This document shows, piece after piece, positions 1 to 10,539 of a stretch of 64,000 nucleotides of DNA. The notes beneath the pieces are model-generated. The model had not been told where the DNA came from. It searched no databases and was given only the letters and a program-made list of their open reading frames with translations. This DNA is from Cepaea nemoralis (lineage: Eukaryota; Mollusca; Gastropoda; Stylommatophora; Helicidae): positions 62,001-126,000 of the forward strand of contig JACEFZ010011456.1 in assembly GCA_014155875.1 (NCBI GenBank), given 5' to 3'. How positions within the stretch are numbered: the stretch's first letter is position 1; the number at the start of each line of letters is the position of its first letter. Made by a program: the position numbers and the translations under genes.

Positions 1-485
1 CCGCTTACACACATCTTTGTATCGTAGTAGAGGCCGACCCTGGCCGACTAGGGAATAAAGATTTAAAGTAACTAACTGAAATTGAAGTAATAATTTTAAA
101 AAAAATAAATTTAAAGTAACTGTCTGGACCTGAAGTAATAATTAAAACACTAACATTTAAAGTAACTTTCGTGTCTGGAACTGAAGTAATACTTAAAAAA
201 CAAACATTTAAAGTAACTGTCTGGAACTGAAGTAATAATTTTTTAAAAAAAAACATTTAAAGCAAGTGTCTGGACCTAAAGTAATAATTAAAACACAAAC
301 TTTTAAAGTAACTATCTGGAACTGAAGTAATAATTAAAAATCAAACATTTAAAGTAAGTGTTTGGAACTGAAGTAACAATAGGGAATAACAATTTAACAA
401 TTAAGGAATAAACATCTAAAGTAGCTAGCTGGAAGTCACAACTAGAAAATACATATTTAAAGTGACTGTCTGGAACTGAAGCAAC
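1..485. repeat. AT-rich tandem repeat, about 48-bp unit
   Basis: Roughly nine degenerate copies of a unit containing ATTTAAAGTAACTGTCTGG and ending in GAAGTAATAATT. Single outlying units recur at about 1366-1435 and 1685-1815, so the array was once longer or has been interrupted by the LINE and SINE insertions between them. Confidence 0.8.
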
Positions 486-1360
486 ATGGGTGGCACTGGA
501 CAGTGTCTCTCCGTGTGGCTGTACAATATCTTTGATGTCATCATTCCATTTTCTTCAGGGGAGTAATCTTGCTCTCGAATCAGATCTGCTGTGGCGTAAT
601 GCCAGTGCTGGTAGCTGATGGTGTTGCAATCTAACAAGATGGCTGAACCATCCAAGATATATGGTCATAAGGTGTTGATCCCACTGTCTGTCTGATAACA
701 TTTCTTGCACTTGGTCTCGGATAGTTAAGTTAGCAGCTCTTCTCACCTTGCCAGTGTTAATTTTGCAGTGTAATTTGGATAATTTCCAAGTTTGAATTGG
801 CAGCATAATTATCTGTCATGTGCGGGTCCGCATGGCTGAATGGATAACAACGCGTGTTCTTAAACATCCGGTGTGCTGATGCTGAGGTATGCGGTACAAC
901 CCCTACACAGGACAGCTGGACTAAAATGCTGACCTGTCGTCCTTGACTTGGGAACGTAAATTACAAGTACCTCTGAAGTTGGAGTGGGTTCGCCTGTTGG
1001 TGAGGGACACTGTTAATAGGTAAAGCTAATACACATGCAAAATTTCAGTCCATCACTACTATAAATAGTGTGTATGGACTATGCTTGAGATAAAAGAGAG
1101 CGAGCGAAAAAAAAAAATATGTCATGTCATTTTGCGAGCATAGGTATAATTGGATGTTTCAGAATGGGTGATAGTTGATATAAAAGCGCACTTGCTTTTT
1201 GACATCTGATTTTGATTTCTCTGTATATTCTGCCTTCGTCTGTGATCAAACTTCCAAGATATTTAAATTCTTTAACTTATTTCATAGGTGTACTGCTTAT
1301 CAGTAAATTTGGTGGGCCAATAAATCTGCTAACCTGCATTATTTCAGTTCTGGTTGTATT
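475..1360 (-). mobile_element. LINE-E remnant, split by SINE1
   Basis: Reverse transcriptase C-terminal sequence on the minus strand in two pieces. 1360-1190 reads VKEFKYLGSLITDEG. 806-475 reads RLQHHQLPALAL and, after frameshifts, KWNDDIKDIVQ. The second part matches the plus-strand LINE-E copy at 31405-31740. The pieces are separated by a plus-strand SINE1 with a probable TGTCATGT target duplication. Not functional. Confidence 0.7.
828..1112 (+). repeat. SINE1 copy
   Basis: tRNA-derived SINE. The head has an A-box-like CATGGCTGAATGGATAACAA and a damaged B box. The body (GACTTGGGAACGTAAATTACA, GAGGGACACTGTTAATAGG) and the 3' end GTATGGACTATGCTTGAG recur in at least eight other places in the window. 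Confidence 0.85.
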
Positions 1361-1446
1361 AATAAAAACTGAAGTAACAACTGGAAAATAAACATTAAAA
1401 GCAACTGCCTGGAACTGAAGTCACGACTAGTATTTAAAAAAATATG

Positions 1447-1684
1447 CCGCATATCTTTTACAGGATGTTGCAGTCAACCCCAGAATTTTAAGGCCATTTG
1501 TGATTTCTTGGTAAGTTTACATTCAGCAGTTTGCCATTGCTTTCTGAATGACCGGCACTCATATCATCATATGAAAATCAGTGTCAGGCGGTCTGCTTCC
1601 AAATCGCCCGCAACTGTGTTTTGAACATCGTATGCGGGATTGCAAAATGCGTTCTGATTCCTTTGGCACAGCGCGGATCTGCGA
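1447..1684 (-). repeat. SINE4 copy
   Basis: tRNA-headed repeat. On the minus strand the head runs through CGTTTTGCAATCCCGCATACG and a damaged B box to GAACACAGTTGCGGG. The 3' end AACATCCTGTAAAAGATATG matches the other SINE4 copies. Confidence 0.8.
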
Positions 1685-1889
1685 CTAGAACAACTAGAAA
1701 ATACATATTTGAAGTACTAACTGCCTGGAACTGAAGCAACAACTAGGACATAAATAGTTAAAGTAAAAACTGTCTGGTACTAAAGTCATAATTGGGGTAT
1801 ACTCATTTAATGTAATAACAAGACAAACTAGGTAACAGCACAACTGGCCAAGAATGAGTAAAACCAGCTTAAAGTAAGAAGTAAATGAT

Positions 1890-2100
1890 TAAAGGGTGGT
1901 GTGTGACTTGGCACATCATGAGTTAAGATATATTATTTCTGTGCGGCTTGGCACATAGCAACTTAAGATATATTCTTTCTGTGCGGCTTGGAACATAATG
2001 AGTTAAGATATATTCTTTGTGTGTGTCTTGGCACATAACGAAATAAGATATATTCTTTGTGTGTGGCTTGGCACATAATTTGTTCAGACATATTCTAATA
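1890..2100. repeat. Minisatellite, about 48-52-bp unit, abutting exon W9
   Basis: Four copies of a unit containing GGCTTGGCACATAATGAG and AAGATATATTCTTT. It ends about 14 bp from the W9 donor, so on the sense strand it forms the first part of the next intron. Confidence 0.85.
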
Positions 2101-2113
2101 TACTCAAACCCAC

Positions 2114-2211
2114 CTGCTCTCTGTCTGGAAGCAGGAGTGCAGGCCCACGAGGAAGGGGTAATTAGTGGCCGCCTCAAAGACATGCTTCTCTGTTTGCACC
2201 CAGTCAATGTC
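2114..2211 (-). CDS. aPKC: aPKC exon W9: kinase N-lobe with alpha-C helix
   Basis: This exon encodes [20 protein letters not shown] and then [12 protein letters not shown], the aPKC segment directly after NDDE of W8. The Glu of QTEKHVF is the alpha-C glutamate that pairs with the AMK lysine. Acceptor TGTCTGTCTGCAG, donor GTGGGT; entry phase 0 and exit with two bases, matching the R of family motif ESRLFF. The next kinase exon was not found between 1 and 2113, so the gene continues past the left edge of the window. Confidence 0.94.
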
Positions 2212-2487
2212 CTGCAGACAGACAGGCTCAGGTTCAACTACGCCAGGTAATATGTGAGTAGGTGTGTATATCTATATATTATAGATCAGGTCAGTCAATC
2301 TCTCACTCTCTCTCTCTCTCCTCCCTATGTGTGTCTTACATTCTCACTCACTTGTCCGATTAATTCCAATTCTTTCTCACACACTCGCGGTCTATGATAC
2401 TTGATCTCCCTCACTTACAAACATTAAAAGAAAAATAAAGAGCCCATTTATATGCCTTGAGGCACACTATGTATATATGCACACATA
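2212..2487. other. Intron W8-W9, 3' part: nothing recognisable
   Basis: It contains the polypyrimidine tract and acceptor of W9 and a short (CT)n run near 2300-2320. No gene or repeat family was recognised. Confidence 0.6.
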
Positions 2488-2886
2488 TAAGGGGCTGCGT
2501 GGTCTCGAGGTATGGTGTCTGCCTCAAGTGCTGGAGGTCCCGGGTTCAAGCCCCGGGGATGACCAAGATTTATTTCACGTGGACTTCTAGTAATAAAATT
2601 TCCCCTGGTCTCTGGGTAGTGAGATTGGACGCCCCTGTGTATTGTTGCGCACATAAAAAAATCCCTTGGCAATTGGAAATCGAAAAATAGTAGCCTAACG
2701 GCGCTGCCCGGGCAAAATTTCGAGTTAAAAATCTAAGCAAAGTATTTCAGGATCCTCGCCGGTGCTACAGAGTTCATACACTGAACTGAGTTTCTCCAGA
2801 CTCAGGTTTGAGTTAGGAGTAGAACGGAGCACATATGGGTTACACCCGTGTGCAGTGGTATTTATCCGTCGAATAAACTAATCACT
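2488..2886 (+). repeat. SINE2, near full-length copy
   Basis: A 400-bp SINE with tRNA-like head: GGCTGCGTGGTCTCGAGG (A box) and GGGTTCAAGCCCC (B box). A long conserved body follows, ending in GAATAAACTAA. A reverse copy lies at 12221-12627 with a tail made of several CTAAA units. Confidence 0.88.
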
Positions 2887-3064
2887 GGGTATATGGTGCT
2901 AACTCACCAGCCACCTTGACTCCCCCGGTCAGTTCCTGGTACCCATTACAGGCTGGGTCAATCCGGGAGTCCAGATCCATTTAAAAATCGGTCTCGAGGA
3001 TTCAAAAACATGACTACCGGGCCAGCAGGCAAGTGCTCTAACCCATGAGCCACCTTGGCTCCAA
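2887..3064 (-). repeat. SINE6 copy
   Basis: On the minus strand it begins GGAGCCAAGGTGGCTCATGG (A box TGGCTCATGGGTTAGAGC) with TTTTTGAATCCTCG as B box, then body CCAGCCTGTAATGGGTACCA. Other copies are at 5012, 16481, 18768, 30318 and 41525. Confidence 0.8.
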
Positions 3065-3172
3065 CTTACAACCATACTAACTTATTTAGTCACACTCATG
3101 TATGCACACATAGAAAAACACTGAAAAGATATATAGACCAAAGAAAAGTGACAGAAACAACAAAAGACACAA

Positions 3173-3291
3173 CTCATCATCATTGATCAGCTCTGTCTTG
3201 ATGACTTTCATGGCATAGATTCTCTTGGTTTTCTTATGCTCCGCCTGCAATACTTTGGCAAAGCTGCCCCAGCCTATTACCCTCAACAATT
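3173..3291 (-). pseudogene. Decayed partial duplicate of aPKC exon W8
   Basis: The 39 codons [15 protein letters not shown] to INDDE repeat the 3' part of exon W8. By hand alignment 14 of 117 bases differ: 9 silent and 5 replacement (including Arg to Trp and Tyr to Phe in the glycine-rich loop). The frame is open, but the 5' end of the exon is missing where the 60-bp array begins, and the GT donor of W8 reads TT here, so neither splice site survives. It lies between W8 and W9. I read it as a dead tandem duplicate; a former alternative exon is possible. Confidence 0.85.
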
Positions 3292-3297
3292 ACCACA

Positions 3298-4054
3298 TAC
3301 ATACATAAAGTTGAATGACAGATACGGATAGCCTAGGAGACATATCTGGTATCCTCATACATGTACAAAGTTGAATGCCAGATATGGATAGCCTAGGAGA
3401 CATATCTGGTATCCTCATACATGTACAAAGTTGAATGCCAGATACAGATAGCCTAGGAGACATATCTGGTATCCTCATACATGTACAAAGTTGAATGCCA
3501 GATACAGATAGCCTAGGAGACATATCTGGTATCCTCATACATGTACAAAGTTGAATGCCAGATACGGATAGCCTAGGAGACATATCTGGTATCCTCATAC
3601 ATGTACAAAGTTGAATGCCAGATACGGATAGCCTAGGAGACATATCTGGTATCCTCATACATGTACAAATTTGAATGCCAGATACGGATAGCCTAGGAGA
3701 CATATCTGGTATCCTCATACATGTACAAATTTGAATGCCAGATACAGATAGCCTAGGAGACATATCTGGTATCTTCATACATGTACAAAGTTGAATGCCA
3801 GATACAGATAGCCTAGGAGACATATCTGGTATCCTCATACATGTACAAAGTTGAATGCCAGATACGGATAGCCTAGGAGACATATCTGGTATCCTCACAC
3901 ATGTACAAAGTTAAATGCCAGATACAGATAGCCTAGGAGACATATCTGGTATCCTCATACATGTACACAGTTGAAGCCAGATACAGACAGCCTGGGAGAC
4001 TTATCTAGTATACTCATACATGTACAAAGTTGAATGTCAGATTCGGACAGCATA
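3298..4054. repeat. 60-bp minisatellite between exon W8 and its duplicate
   Basis: About 12.5 head-to-tail copies of an exact 60-bp unit including CATGTACAAAGTTGAATGCC and GCCTAGGAGACATATCTGGT. Copies differ at only a few positions, and the outer copies are the most divergent. Being a multiple of 3, it creates a long repetitive open frame that I do not regard as a gene. It directly abuts the W8 donor region and the truncated end of the duplicate exon. Confidence 0.95.
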
Positions 4055-4064
4055 GAATCCTCAC

Positions 4065-4229
4065 CTCATCATCATTGACCAGCTCTTTCTTGATGACTTT
4101 CATGGCATAGATCCTCTTGGTCTTCTTGTGCTCCACCTGCAGCACCTTGGCATAGCTGCCCCGGCCTATCACCCGCAACAGTTGAAAGTGGTCAAGATTC
4201 ATCTGACCGCTGTCAGGTTTCCCAGGTGC
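4065..4229 (-). CDS. aPKC: aPKC exon W8: start of kinase domain
   Basis: This 55-codon exon begins with a short hinge ([15 protein letters not shown]) and then the kinase N-lobe: [14 protein letters not shown] (glycine-rich ATP loop) and [17 protein letters not shown], whose AMK holds the ATP-anchoring lysine. Acceptor CTCTCTTTACAG and donor GTGAGG; phase 0 at both ends. Conservation with known aPKC kinases is very high. A decayed partial copy lies about 800 bp further along the transcript at 3173-3291, separated by a 60-bp tandem array. Confidence 0.95.
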
Positions 4230-4368
4230 CTGTAAAGAGAGATTTTCATAATAACAGAATACCTTACAATAACTCAGTGGGTGCGTTAGTGAAATTGAGA
4301 GGGAACTGCACTGATACCCATGAAACTGATGAGTTCAGGCTAGCGAGACAATATACATGCTATAAAAA

Positions 4369-4606
4369 GTTAATTGCATATTCATTACAGAACGTCGCAC
4401 TCAACCCCAGCACTGTTTGGCTGTTTGTGATTTCTTGGCAAGTTTACGTCAGTAGTTTATCACTGCTTTCTGTATGACTGGCACTCATACCATTGTAAGA
4501 AATACCAATGCAAGGTGGCCTGCTGCCAAAACGCCCGCAACTGTGTTTTGAACGCGGCATACAGGAATTAAAAACTGCAGCCATAAGCTCTTTGCCACAG
4601 AACCGG
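4369..4606 (-). repeat. SINE4 copy
   Basis: Same structure as the copies at 1447 and 42825. On the plus strand it runs from TTAATTGCATATTCATTACA through GTTTGGCTGTTTGTGATTTC to GTGTTTTGAACGCGGCATAC. Confidence 0.8.
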
Positions 4607-4721
4607 TACACCTCATACACACTATATGAGCTCGTTTCATGAAACACCTTGTAAAAATTCTGCCATAAGTCATTGTCATACATCACTGATTTTTTTTTTG
4701 GGGGGGCGCTCACTTGCTTTG

Positions 4722-4990
4722 AACTCAAGAATAGTTCATACACACTATTTCAAGTAGTGCTGGGTTTAATTTTGCATGTGGATTAGCTGTCCCTATTAGC
4801 AGTATCCCACGCCATCAGGTGAACCCACTCTGACTTCAGAGGTACTTGTAATTTATGTCCCCAAGTCAAGAACATTAGATCAACTTTTTAGTCCAACTGT
4901 CCAGTGTAAGGGTTGAACCCATTACCTTAGCATCAGCACACCAGATGTTTAAGAACACACGTTCTTATCCATTCGGCCATGCTGACCTAC
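4722..4990 (-). repeat. SINE1 copy
   Basis: Minus-strand copy with CAGCATGGCCGAATGGATAA as A box and GGGTTCAACCC as B box. The 3' end TAGTTCATACACACTATTTC is near 4733. Confidence 0.85.
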
Positions 4991-5011
4991 AGCAACATCA
5001 CAGATAAATGG

Positions 5012-5212
5012 CCACCTTATTTTTTAGACTAACCGGCTCTTGAGGGCTGTTATGTTGATATCTTGCCAGCACTTTTACTTCCCAAGGCATATCATGGTAC
5101 CCATTTGAGGCTGTTATGACCTGGAAGGTCAGGTCAATGCATAACAAATCTGCCAAGATGAGGGATTCGTTCACATGACGAGCAGGCAAGTCTGTTATCC
5201 ACTGCATTATCC
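5012..5212 (-). repeat. SINE6 copy
   Basis: On the plus strand it shows AAGGCATATCATGGTACCC, AGGCTGTTATGACCTGG and GAGCAGGCAAGTCTGTTATC, the SINE6 body and head in reverse orientation. The B box is damaged. Confidence 0.7.
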
Positions 5213-5215
5213 GGC

Positions 5216-5380
5216 TACCCCTTCAGTTGACTCAAGAACTGACATCACAGCTCTCAGGACATTCCCTTACGTGCTCCATCCTCATCTGACCCAGCCAGCG
5301 AAGAGTCCCAATATTAATGGCAGCAGTAGCAGCCCCCCATCAGTATTACCAGAGCAAAATGCTGATGTCCATCCACAACA
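5216..5380 (-). mobile_element. RH1 LINE 3' end
   Basis: Reverse-strand relic of the RH1 family. AGTTGACTCAAGAACTGACA and CTCATCTGACCCAGCCAGCG on the plus strand correspond to the C-terminal CPEC-DVGS end and its GAGTT-type tail. Confidence 0.7.
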
Positions 5381-5544
5381 CTAGCCATAATGGTTTGATT
5401 CTTAGCCTTTCTGAAACGGTTTATCTGGCACCACATCTTCACAGCAAGGCCTGAGTAGACTGTTGAAGTCAAGTAGTGGTCGGCTCCTCAGTGTGGTGTG
5501 TGTAGTGTCTCACTAGTCTCAACCCTTTCAGTTCCAAGCAATCA

Positions 5545-6240
5545 TCATGTGCCATGCCGGCTGGCGTCAGTGCTATGTCTTTCCACAGATCTTGGTTCAT
5601 TGTGCTCTTGATCAACTCTGCTGAAGCTATTCCTCCATGCCACTATTTCTGTCCATCCAGTATAATTTTTCTTGACCTGCCTTTTTCCCCCACAGATCTT
5701 TCCAGTTTTCATGATATTCTCTAAAGCATCTCTTCTCATCACATGACCAAAGAATTTGTTAGTCTGTTTCATATTGTGGTATATAATGTTCTATTTCAAA
5801 AGCCTCTTCAATGCAATCATTGTTAGTTACTCTGGCAGTCCAAGGTATTCGCAACATTTCTCTCAAGAGCTACATCTTCATTGCTTCCAAGCTTTTCCTA
5901 ATTTGTTCATAACCATTCCATGATTCGGTGACATACAGCAAGACAAGTTCTATATAACTTTTCAGCACTCTCTTTTGTACATTCAATGATACTGATTTAT
6001 TCCAAAAGATACTGTTCACTTTCTAGAGTGCATTCAGTGATACTGACTTATTACAAAAGATACTTTTTATTTTCTGGAATGCATTCAGTGATAGTTATTT
6101 ATTACAAAAGATACTTTTTTATTTTCTGGAATGCATTCAGTGATAGTTATTTATTACAAAAGATACTTGTTTATTTTCTGGAATGCAGCTTTTACTTGAT
6201 GTTTCTGCTCTTAAACTCTGTCATCAATAATGCATAGTAT
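5545..6240 (-). mobile_element. LINE-B 3' fragment carrying its own minisatellite
   Basis: Minus-strand RT C-terminus: TNKFFGHVMRRDALENIM, TGKICGGKR and the terminal DASRHGT. It matches the LINE-B copy at 60123-60770. Upstream (5965-6195) a segment coding for the Asn-Lys-Ser-Leu-Ser region has expanded into about five 52-bp repeats. Confidence 0.8.
5965..6195. repeat. 52-bp minisatellite derived from LINE-B
   Basis: Units contain CATTCAGTGATAGTTATTTA, TTACAAAAGATACTTTTT and TTTTCTGGAATG. The single-copy counterpart is at 60560-60620 (ACATTCAATGATAGCGACTT) in the LINE-B copy there, so the array arose inside the element. Confidence 0.8.
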
Positions 6241-6284
6241 GTTTTAAACAAACATCAAACAATGAAATCATTCATACATTTAGT

Positions 6285-6480
6285 GAAAATGCAACGAGAC
6301 CAACCAGAAGCTGGAATGTTCTATATAAGAACATCGGAATACAAGACGAGAGGACAGCCCAGGAAGAGATGGCTAGACAGAGTAAAAGTGACATTGGAAA
6401 AAAAAATAATATGACATTAGCACAAGCAGCAAGACAATCAAACAAGAGAAAATTAAATCCACTCTTCTCTGTGAAGTTTC
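6285..6480 (+). mobile_element. LINE-E-like RT C-terminal fragment
   Basis: Plus-strand reading gives EYKTRGQPRKRWLDRVKVTL followed by NNMTLAQAARQSNKRK, equivalent to the GRPRRKWNDYIKD segment of LINE-E at 31405. A-runs interrupt it. Confidence 0.55.
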
Positions 6481-6570
6481 CCAGCAAAAGCAGTAGAATA
6501 AAGATGAAGAAGTGTAATGCATTCAGTGCTATGTATTCCACTCCTACATGTTCCCTTACTTTCCTACCAG

Positions 6571-6705
6571 GAGAACATTTAATCAGATAGTGGTGGGAAC
6601 GATGAGTAGTATGACTCTTCGCTGGCTGTTGAACAAGGGGACTGCGCACATATGGGAATGTCCTGAGTGCAGTGATGTCGGTTCTTGACTCAACTCAACT
6701 CCCTT
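6571..6705 (+). mobile_element. RH1 LINE 3' end
   Basis: Reads RTFNQIVVGTMSS, TLRWLLNKGTAHIWECPECS and DVGS-stop, followed by the CTCAACTCAACTC tail. It is the same C-terminus as the open copy at 7442-8266. Confidence 0.85.
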
Positions 6706-7441
6706 ACTTTCCTCATTTGGACTGAGCATACTAAAGAAATCTGTCTTGCCATATGGCCATTCCCACTGTATATTTAGCCTCTTTGAAAATCCTTCAGTAC
6801 CCGCTCAATAAAATCCCATCATCAACTAAGAAGTGGTTGACCTTATGTTCCTGGCTGGACCTACACCTCATTCTCGGTCCTATCCATCCGTGTCAGTGAC
6901 ATTGAAAGACCCATATCCATTCCACATTCATGAACTATTCCCATTATTTGAAATCATACCCAACCTTGTGCCAAATGAACATTGAATTGACTATGTAGAG
7001 AAGTCCTCACAAACCAGTGGCTTTGATTCTACAGCGGCCTGTTGTTAGTCCAACGTTCCGGGAAGGAAAGAACTGAAGACTTATTCGGTGAGCTGTATGT
7101 GGACGGAACGGACATTGAATTAAGCTGGGTCTGTGAAGAAAAGCTATATGAGGCTCTATGCCTCAACTGAACTGAACTTTATCCTTGTGTTTTGTAGAGA
7201 ACTCTTGGTTTTAACTGCCTTGATGTTTTCCTGGGCTGTTCTTTATTAGGTTATTAAAATTACGTTATATTTTACTCTGTCGATCACCATGTTATCTATG
7301 CACCAGCCAGAAAGACACCTCAGGGAATAGGCCCCGAGGTCGAAAGAGAGAGTGACAGTGAGTCCGGGGAACGGAGGAGGGTTGGCAAGCAAAGACCTAT
7401 CCCAGCCAGGGCGAAAGAATAGTATTGAAACATTGTGACAG
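6706..7441. other. Intronic stretch without recognised gene
   Basis: No coding signal. A repeat-like end GCCTCAACTGAACTGAACTT near 7160 resembles the pentameric tails of RH1 elements, so part of this is probably an older relic. Confidence 0.4.
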
Positions 7442-8281
7442 GTGTGCCCCTTGGAGAACATCAGGCGAGGAGAGGAGTGGGTCAGAGTGCCAGCCGTGCA
7501 GTCAGACTTGTGCAGAGTTGTAATAACATTGAGCCGGGAGTGCAGGGAGTGGCCAGCAGGGGCCAGAGAAGTGGAAATTCAGCAACTAATTCAGGAAAAT
7601 TCTCGCCCGGGTGATGTGATTATCTACACGGATGGGTCAGTGTTGAGAGGTAGGAGAAGTGCCTGGGGGTTCTTGGCAAAAGCTAATGGTCGGCGTTTGG
7701 TGCAGGAGAGCCTGGCGTATGATGACACTACATCTAGCTTAAGAATGGAGGTGGAGGCGGTCAGTGCAGCTTTCCGCTGGATAGAAAACACGATACATAC
7801 ACACATTGTGATTGTAACTGACTCAGAAAGCATGCTGAGAAGGGTGAGAACAGGCAAGCTTCGTGCAGAGTGGCTTGCTTCGCTTCGGAGGTCACGGGTA
7901 GCAAGCATCACCTGGATCTTTTCTCCTGGGCATGCCGGTGTGCTGGGGAATGAACAGGCGGACAGATTGGCTGGCTCGGCAAAACTTGGTGGAGTATTGA
8001 TGCATGACAAGGCAGACGTGGTTGCGGCCTTGTGGGAGCACGTGTACACCTCGGAGGAGCAGATGGATCACCATAGTCTGGTAAGAATGAGACAGCGAGG
8101 TGTGACGAGGGGATCTGGCCGACGCTCGACGCTCAGAGGAAAGGCAAGACGGACATATAATCAGATTGCTACTGGAACTATTAGTGTTGGAACTCTTCGC
8201 TGGCTGCTGGGGATGGGGACGGAGCGCTTATGGGAATGTCCCGAATGCTGTGATGTCGGTTCCTAAATCAATCAATCAAAA
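7442..8281 (+). mobile_element. RH1 LINE: open RNase H C-terminal frame
   Basis: The 274-codon frame 7442-8266 holds a complete ribonuclease H domain of a non-LTR retrotransposon polyprotein. By position: YTDGS with D64, E103 in LRMEVEA, D127 in TDSES, H164 in SPGHAG and D174 in NEQAD, the full catalytic set. The C-terminus ends WECPECCDVGS, a Cys-rich tail. The stop is followed by an ATCA repeat tail (8268-8281). Reverse transcriptase and endonuclease parts are missing, so this is a 5'-truncated copy; the first Met is not a genuine start. RNase H would degrade the RNA strand during second-strand synthesis. Confidence 0.88.
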
Positions 8282-8324
8282 TTTGTGATGTTATAAGAAG
8301 AACAGAAAAAAGCAGTCCCAAAAC

Positions 8325-8460
8325 AGGGACTTGCCATGTGTCTGAGATGTGCTAAGACCATCACATTTTATAGGTATGAATTTATTAAAGAATAGTTGGC
8401 TAGTCTATTCCTCACTTTAGCAGACGACGAACACAAGCATCGAACCCTCATCCAACCATT
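8325..8460 (+). repeat. SINE7-like repeat
   Basis: AGACCATCACATTTTATAGG, GGCTAGTCTATTCCTCACTT and CATCGAACCCTCATCC recur at 14860-14960 and, reversed, at 49636-49712. CATCGAACC is B-box-like. Confidence 0.55.
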
Positions 8461-9586
8461 TCCATGACATTATCAGAACAGCTCCATACAGCGACTACAC
8501 TAAAGTACCCGCTATTATGATGATGTTATGGTCACCATTTTCTTTTCAATTGTGATCTGATTTCTGAAAGAGGAAGAGCACTGTGTTTCACGAATTTACT
8601 GCACAGAGGAAGATTAAATAAACAATAATCCATAATGAGTAAACTCCAACAAACAAACCTTACCTCTACTTTAGCAGTCTGCCACAAACAGGATGATATG
8701 AAACAGAAAACAAGAAATTGAAACTTAAATATGCCATAAGGACAGAAACTGAACATTTCTTGGATGTAAAATAACTTTGTCTGTAAATGTTTACAAGAAT
8801 TTAAAGAATTTAAACAGAATCCTTCAAATTATAAACAATATATAATAACATCACTGAAATCTTTATTTAAAACACAAACTACATGATACATTCAGCATGG
8901 GTCTTTAAAAGAAAGAAACAAATAATCCGTCATTTAAAATTAACAAAATTAAATTGATTCTCTTCCTGAAAATCTTAATGTGTTCCGATGCGAACTATAT
9001 AGCTCAGTCCAATATAGCGCAGTCTATGTTTTGTTTCATGTAATATAATGATATCCATTGTTATTTCAGGCATTGTCAAACCAATAATATACATTTTTAT
9101 TTCATAAGCAGCAATATATAAAATAAGAACAACACAAATGTTAGGATATTAACATCTGACATGGTATTCATGACAATACAATAGTTTATGACAACCACCA
9201 TGCAGATACCTCTACAAACATTTGCTGATTACATGTTGCAAATATAAAATTCAAAGTAAAAAACAACAACTATACACACAGCTGTTTTAAATGTATAAAA
9301 CATAATCTCTCAAGTTATAGTTGCATTGTTTCTGTAAATAAGTAAAAGATTGTACAGGATACAGTTATATGTTCAAAAACATTATACCAGACTTCAAACT
9401 GGTATCAGGTAAAAAAAAAAAAAAAGTAGTGCTGTGTGTGTGCACTCATCATTATGGCCTACTCTAAACTCTTTAAGTTTCAGATATTTATTTATTACTT
9501 TAACTTTTCTTAACCCGTGGAGTTGAACTTTAAAGTAATACAAGACTGCACCTGGCAGAGTGAAGTAATAACACAATGTGGGCGGC
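8461..9586. other. AT-rich intron, no gene seen
   Basis: Long AT-rich stretch with A-runs (for example 9409-9425). No exon-like reading frame with splice signals and no repeat family was recognised. Confidence 0.5.
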
Positions 9587-9850
9587 AGAAGAAATCAAAG
9601 TAACAATCAAGGTAGAGTAGGTGTGTCTGTTCTCATTACAGCAACCATATCACTGCTGATGTGTCTTCTTCTTTGGCTTGCCCCCCCCCCCCCACCCCCA
9701 GTGGAGTATAGGTCTTCAACAACCTCATGTGAAGCTGTACAACCTTTTGCTATCTCCTGCAACTTCCTCTATGTCCTCTTCATATTATTCACTTGTTTCT
9801 AACACTCTTCTCTGTGTCTTTTTAGGGTAACTTTATCTTGTTTACCTGCG
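9587..9850. repeat. Direct duplicate, copy 1
   Basis: AGTAACAATCAAGGTAGAGT, GTGTCTGTTCTCATTACAGC and CAACCTTTTGCTATCTCCTG recur in the same order at 10136-10360. This copy carries a C-run at 9680-9695. Confidence 0.75.
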
Positions 9851-10108
9851 CTGTGGTGAACGGGTTACGAATGCAATTTCTAATCCTGCAGACCGAGTTC
9901 AAAACACAGCTGTGGGCAATTTGGAAGCAGACCACATTGTGTTGGATTCCTTCTTACAAAGGTATGAGTCCGGTCATTCAGAAAGCAATGGCAAACTACT
10001 TAATGTAAATTTGCCAAAAAGTCACAAACAACCCACACAAAAAAATAACAAACAAACAAACAATGGGGTTGGCTGTCTCATCCTGTAAAAGATATGCAAC
10101 TGACTTAA
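9850..10108 (+). repeat. SINE4 copy between the direct duplicates
   Basis: Plus-strand tRNA-like head TGTGGTGAACGGGTTACGAA with B box GAGTTCAAAAC, then body and 3' end CATCCTGTAAAAGATATGCA. Confidence 0.82.
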
Positions 10109-10135
10109 CTATCGTGTTTACTGTGTGGGTTCCTG

Positions 10136-10360
10136 AGAAAGGACTTTCTAGCAGAAGGAATCAAACTAACAATCCAGATAGAGTAGATGTGTCTGTTTTC
10201 ATTACAGCAACCTCCCAGTGGAGTATAGGATTTCAACAAACTCACATGAAGCTGCCCAACCTTTTGCTATCTCCTGCAGCTGCCTTCATGTCCACTTCAT
10301 ATTATTCATCTGTTTCTAATGCTCTTCTAAGAGTCTTTTTAGGTTAACCTCTATCTTGTT
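10136..10360. repeat. Direct duplicate, copy 2
   Basis: Second copy of the 9587-9850 segment, for example GTGTCTGTTTTCATTACAGC and CAACCTTTTGCTATCTCCTG. The pair brackets a SINE4. Confidence 0.75.
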
Positions 10361-10539
10361 TGCTGTGTGGGCTCTAATTATACATTAATCAGGCTAAAAT
10401 GGTGTGTGCTGAAAGAGTTTTTTCCAGAGCTGAGACATATAGGGCGCTTGTCCAAGCAGTTGACACATAAACACCTTTGTCTTCATAGACTCAAAGTCAG
10501 TCTCCAAACCATCTCATGCTCCTAACAGGACATCATCCA

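Noticed and set aside
3290..3898. 202-codon repetitive minus-strand open frame
   Set aside because: It is the 60-bp intronic array; the unit is a multiple of 3, so openness is automatic. No homology or splice signals.
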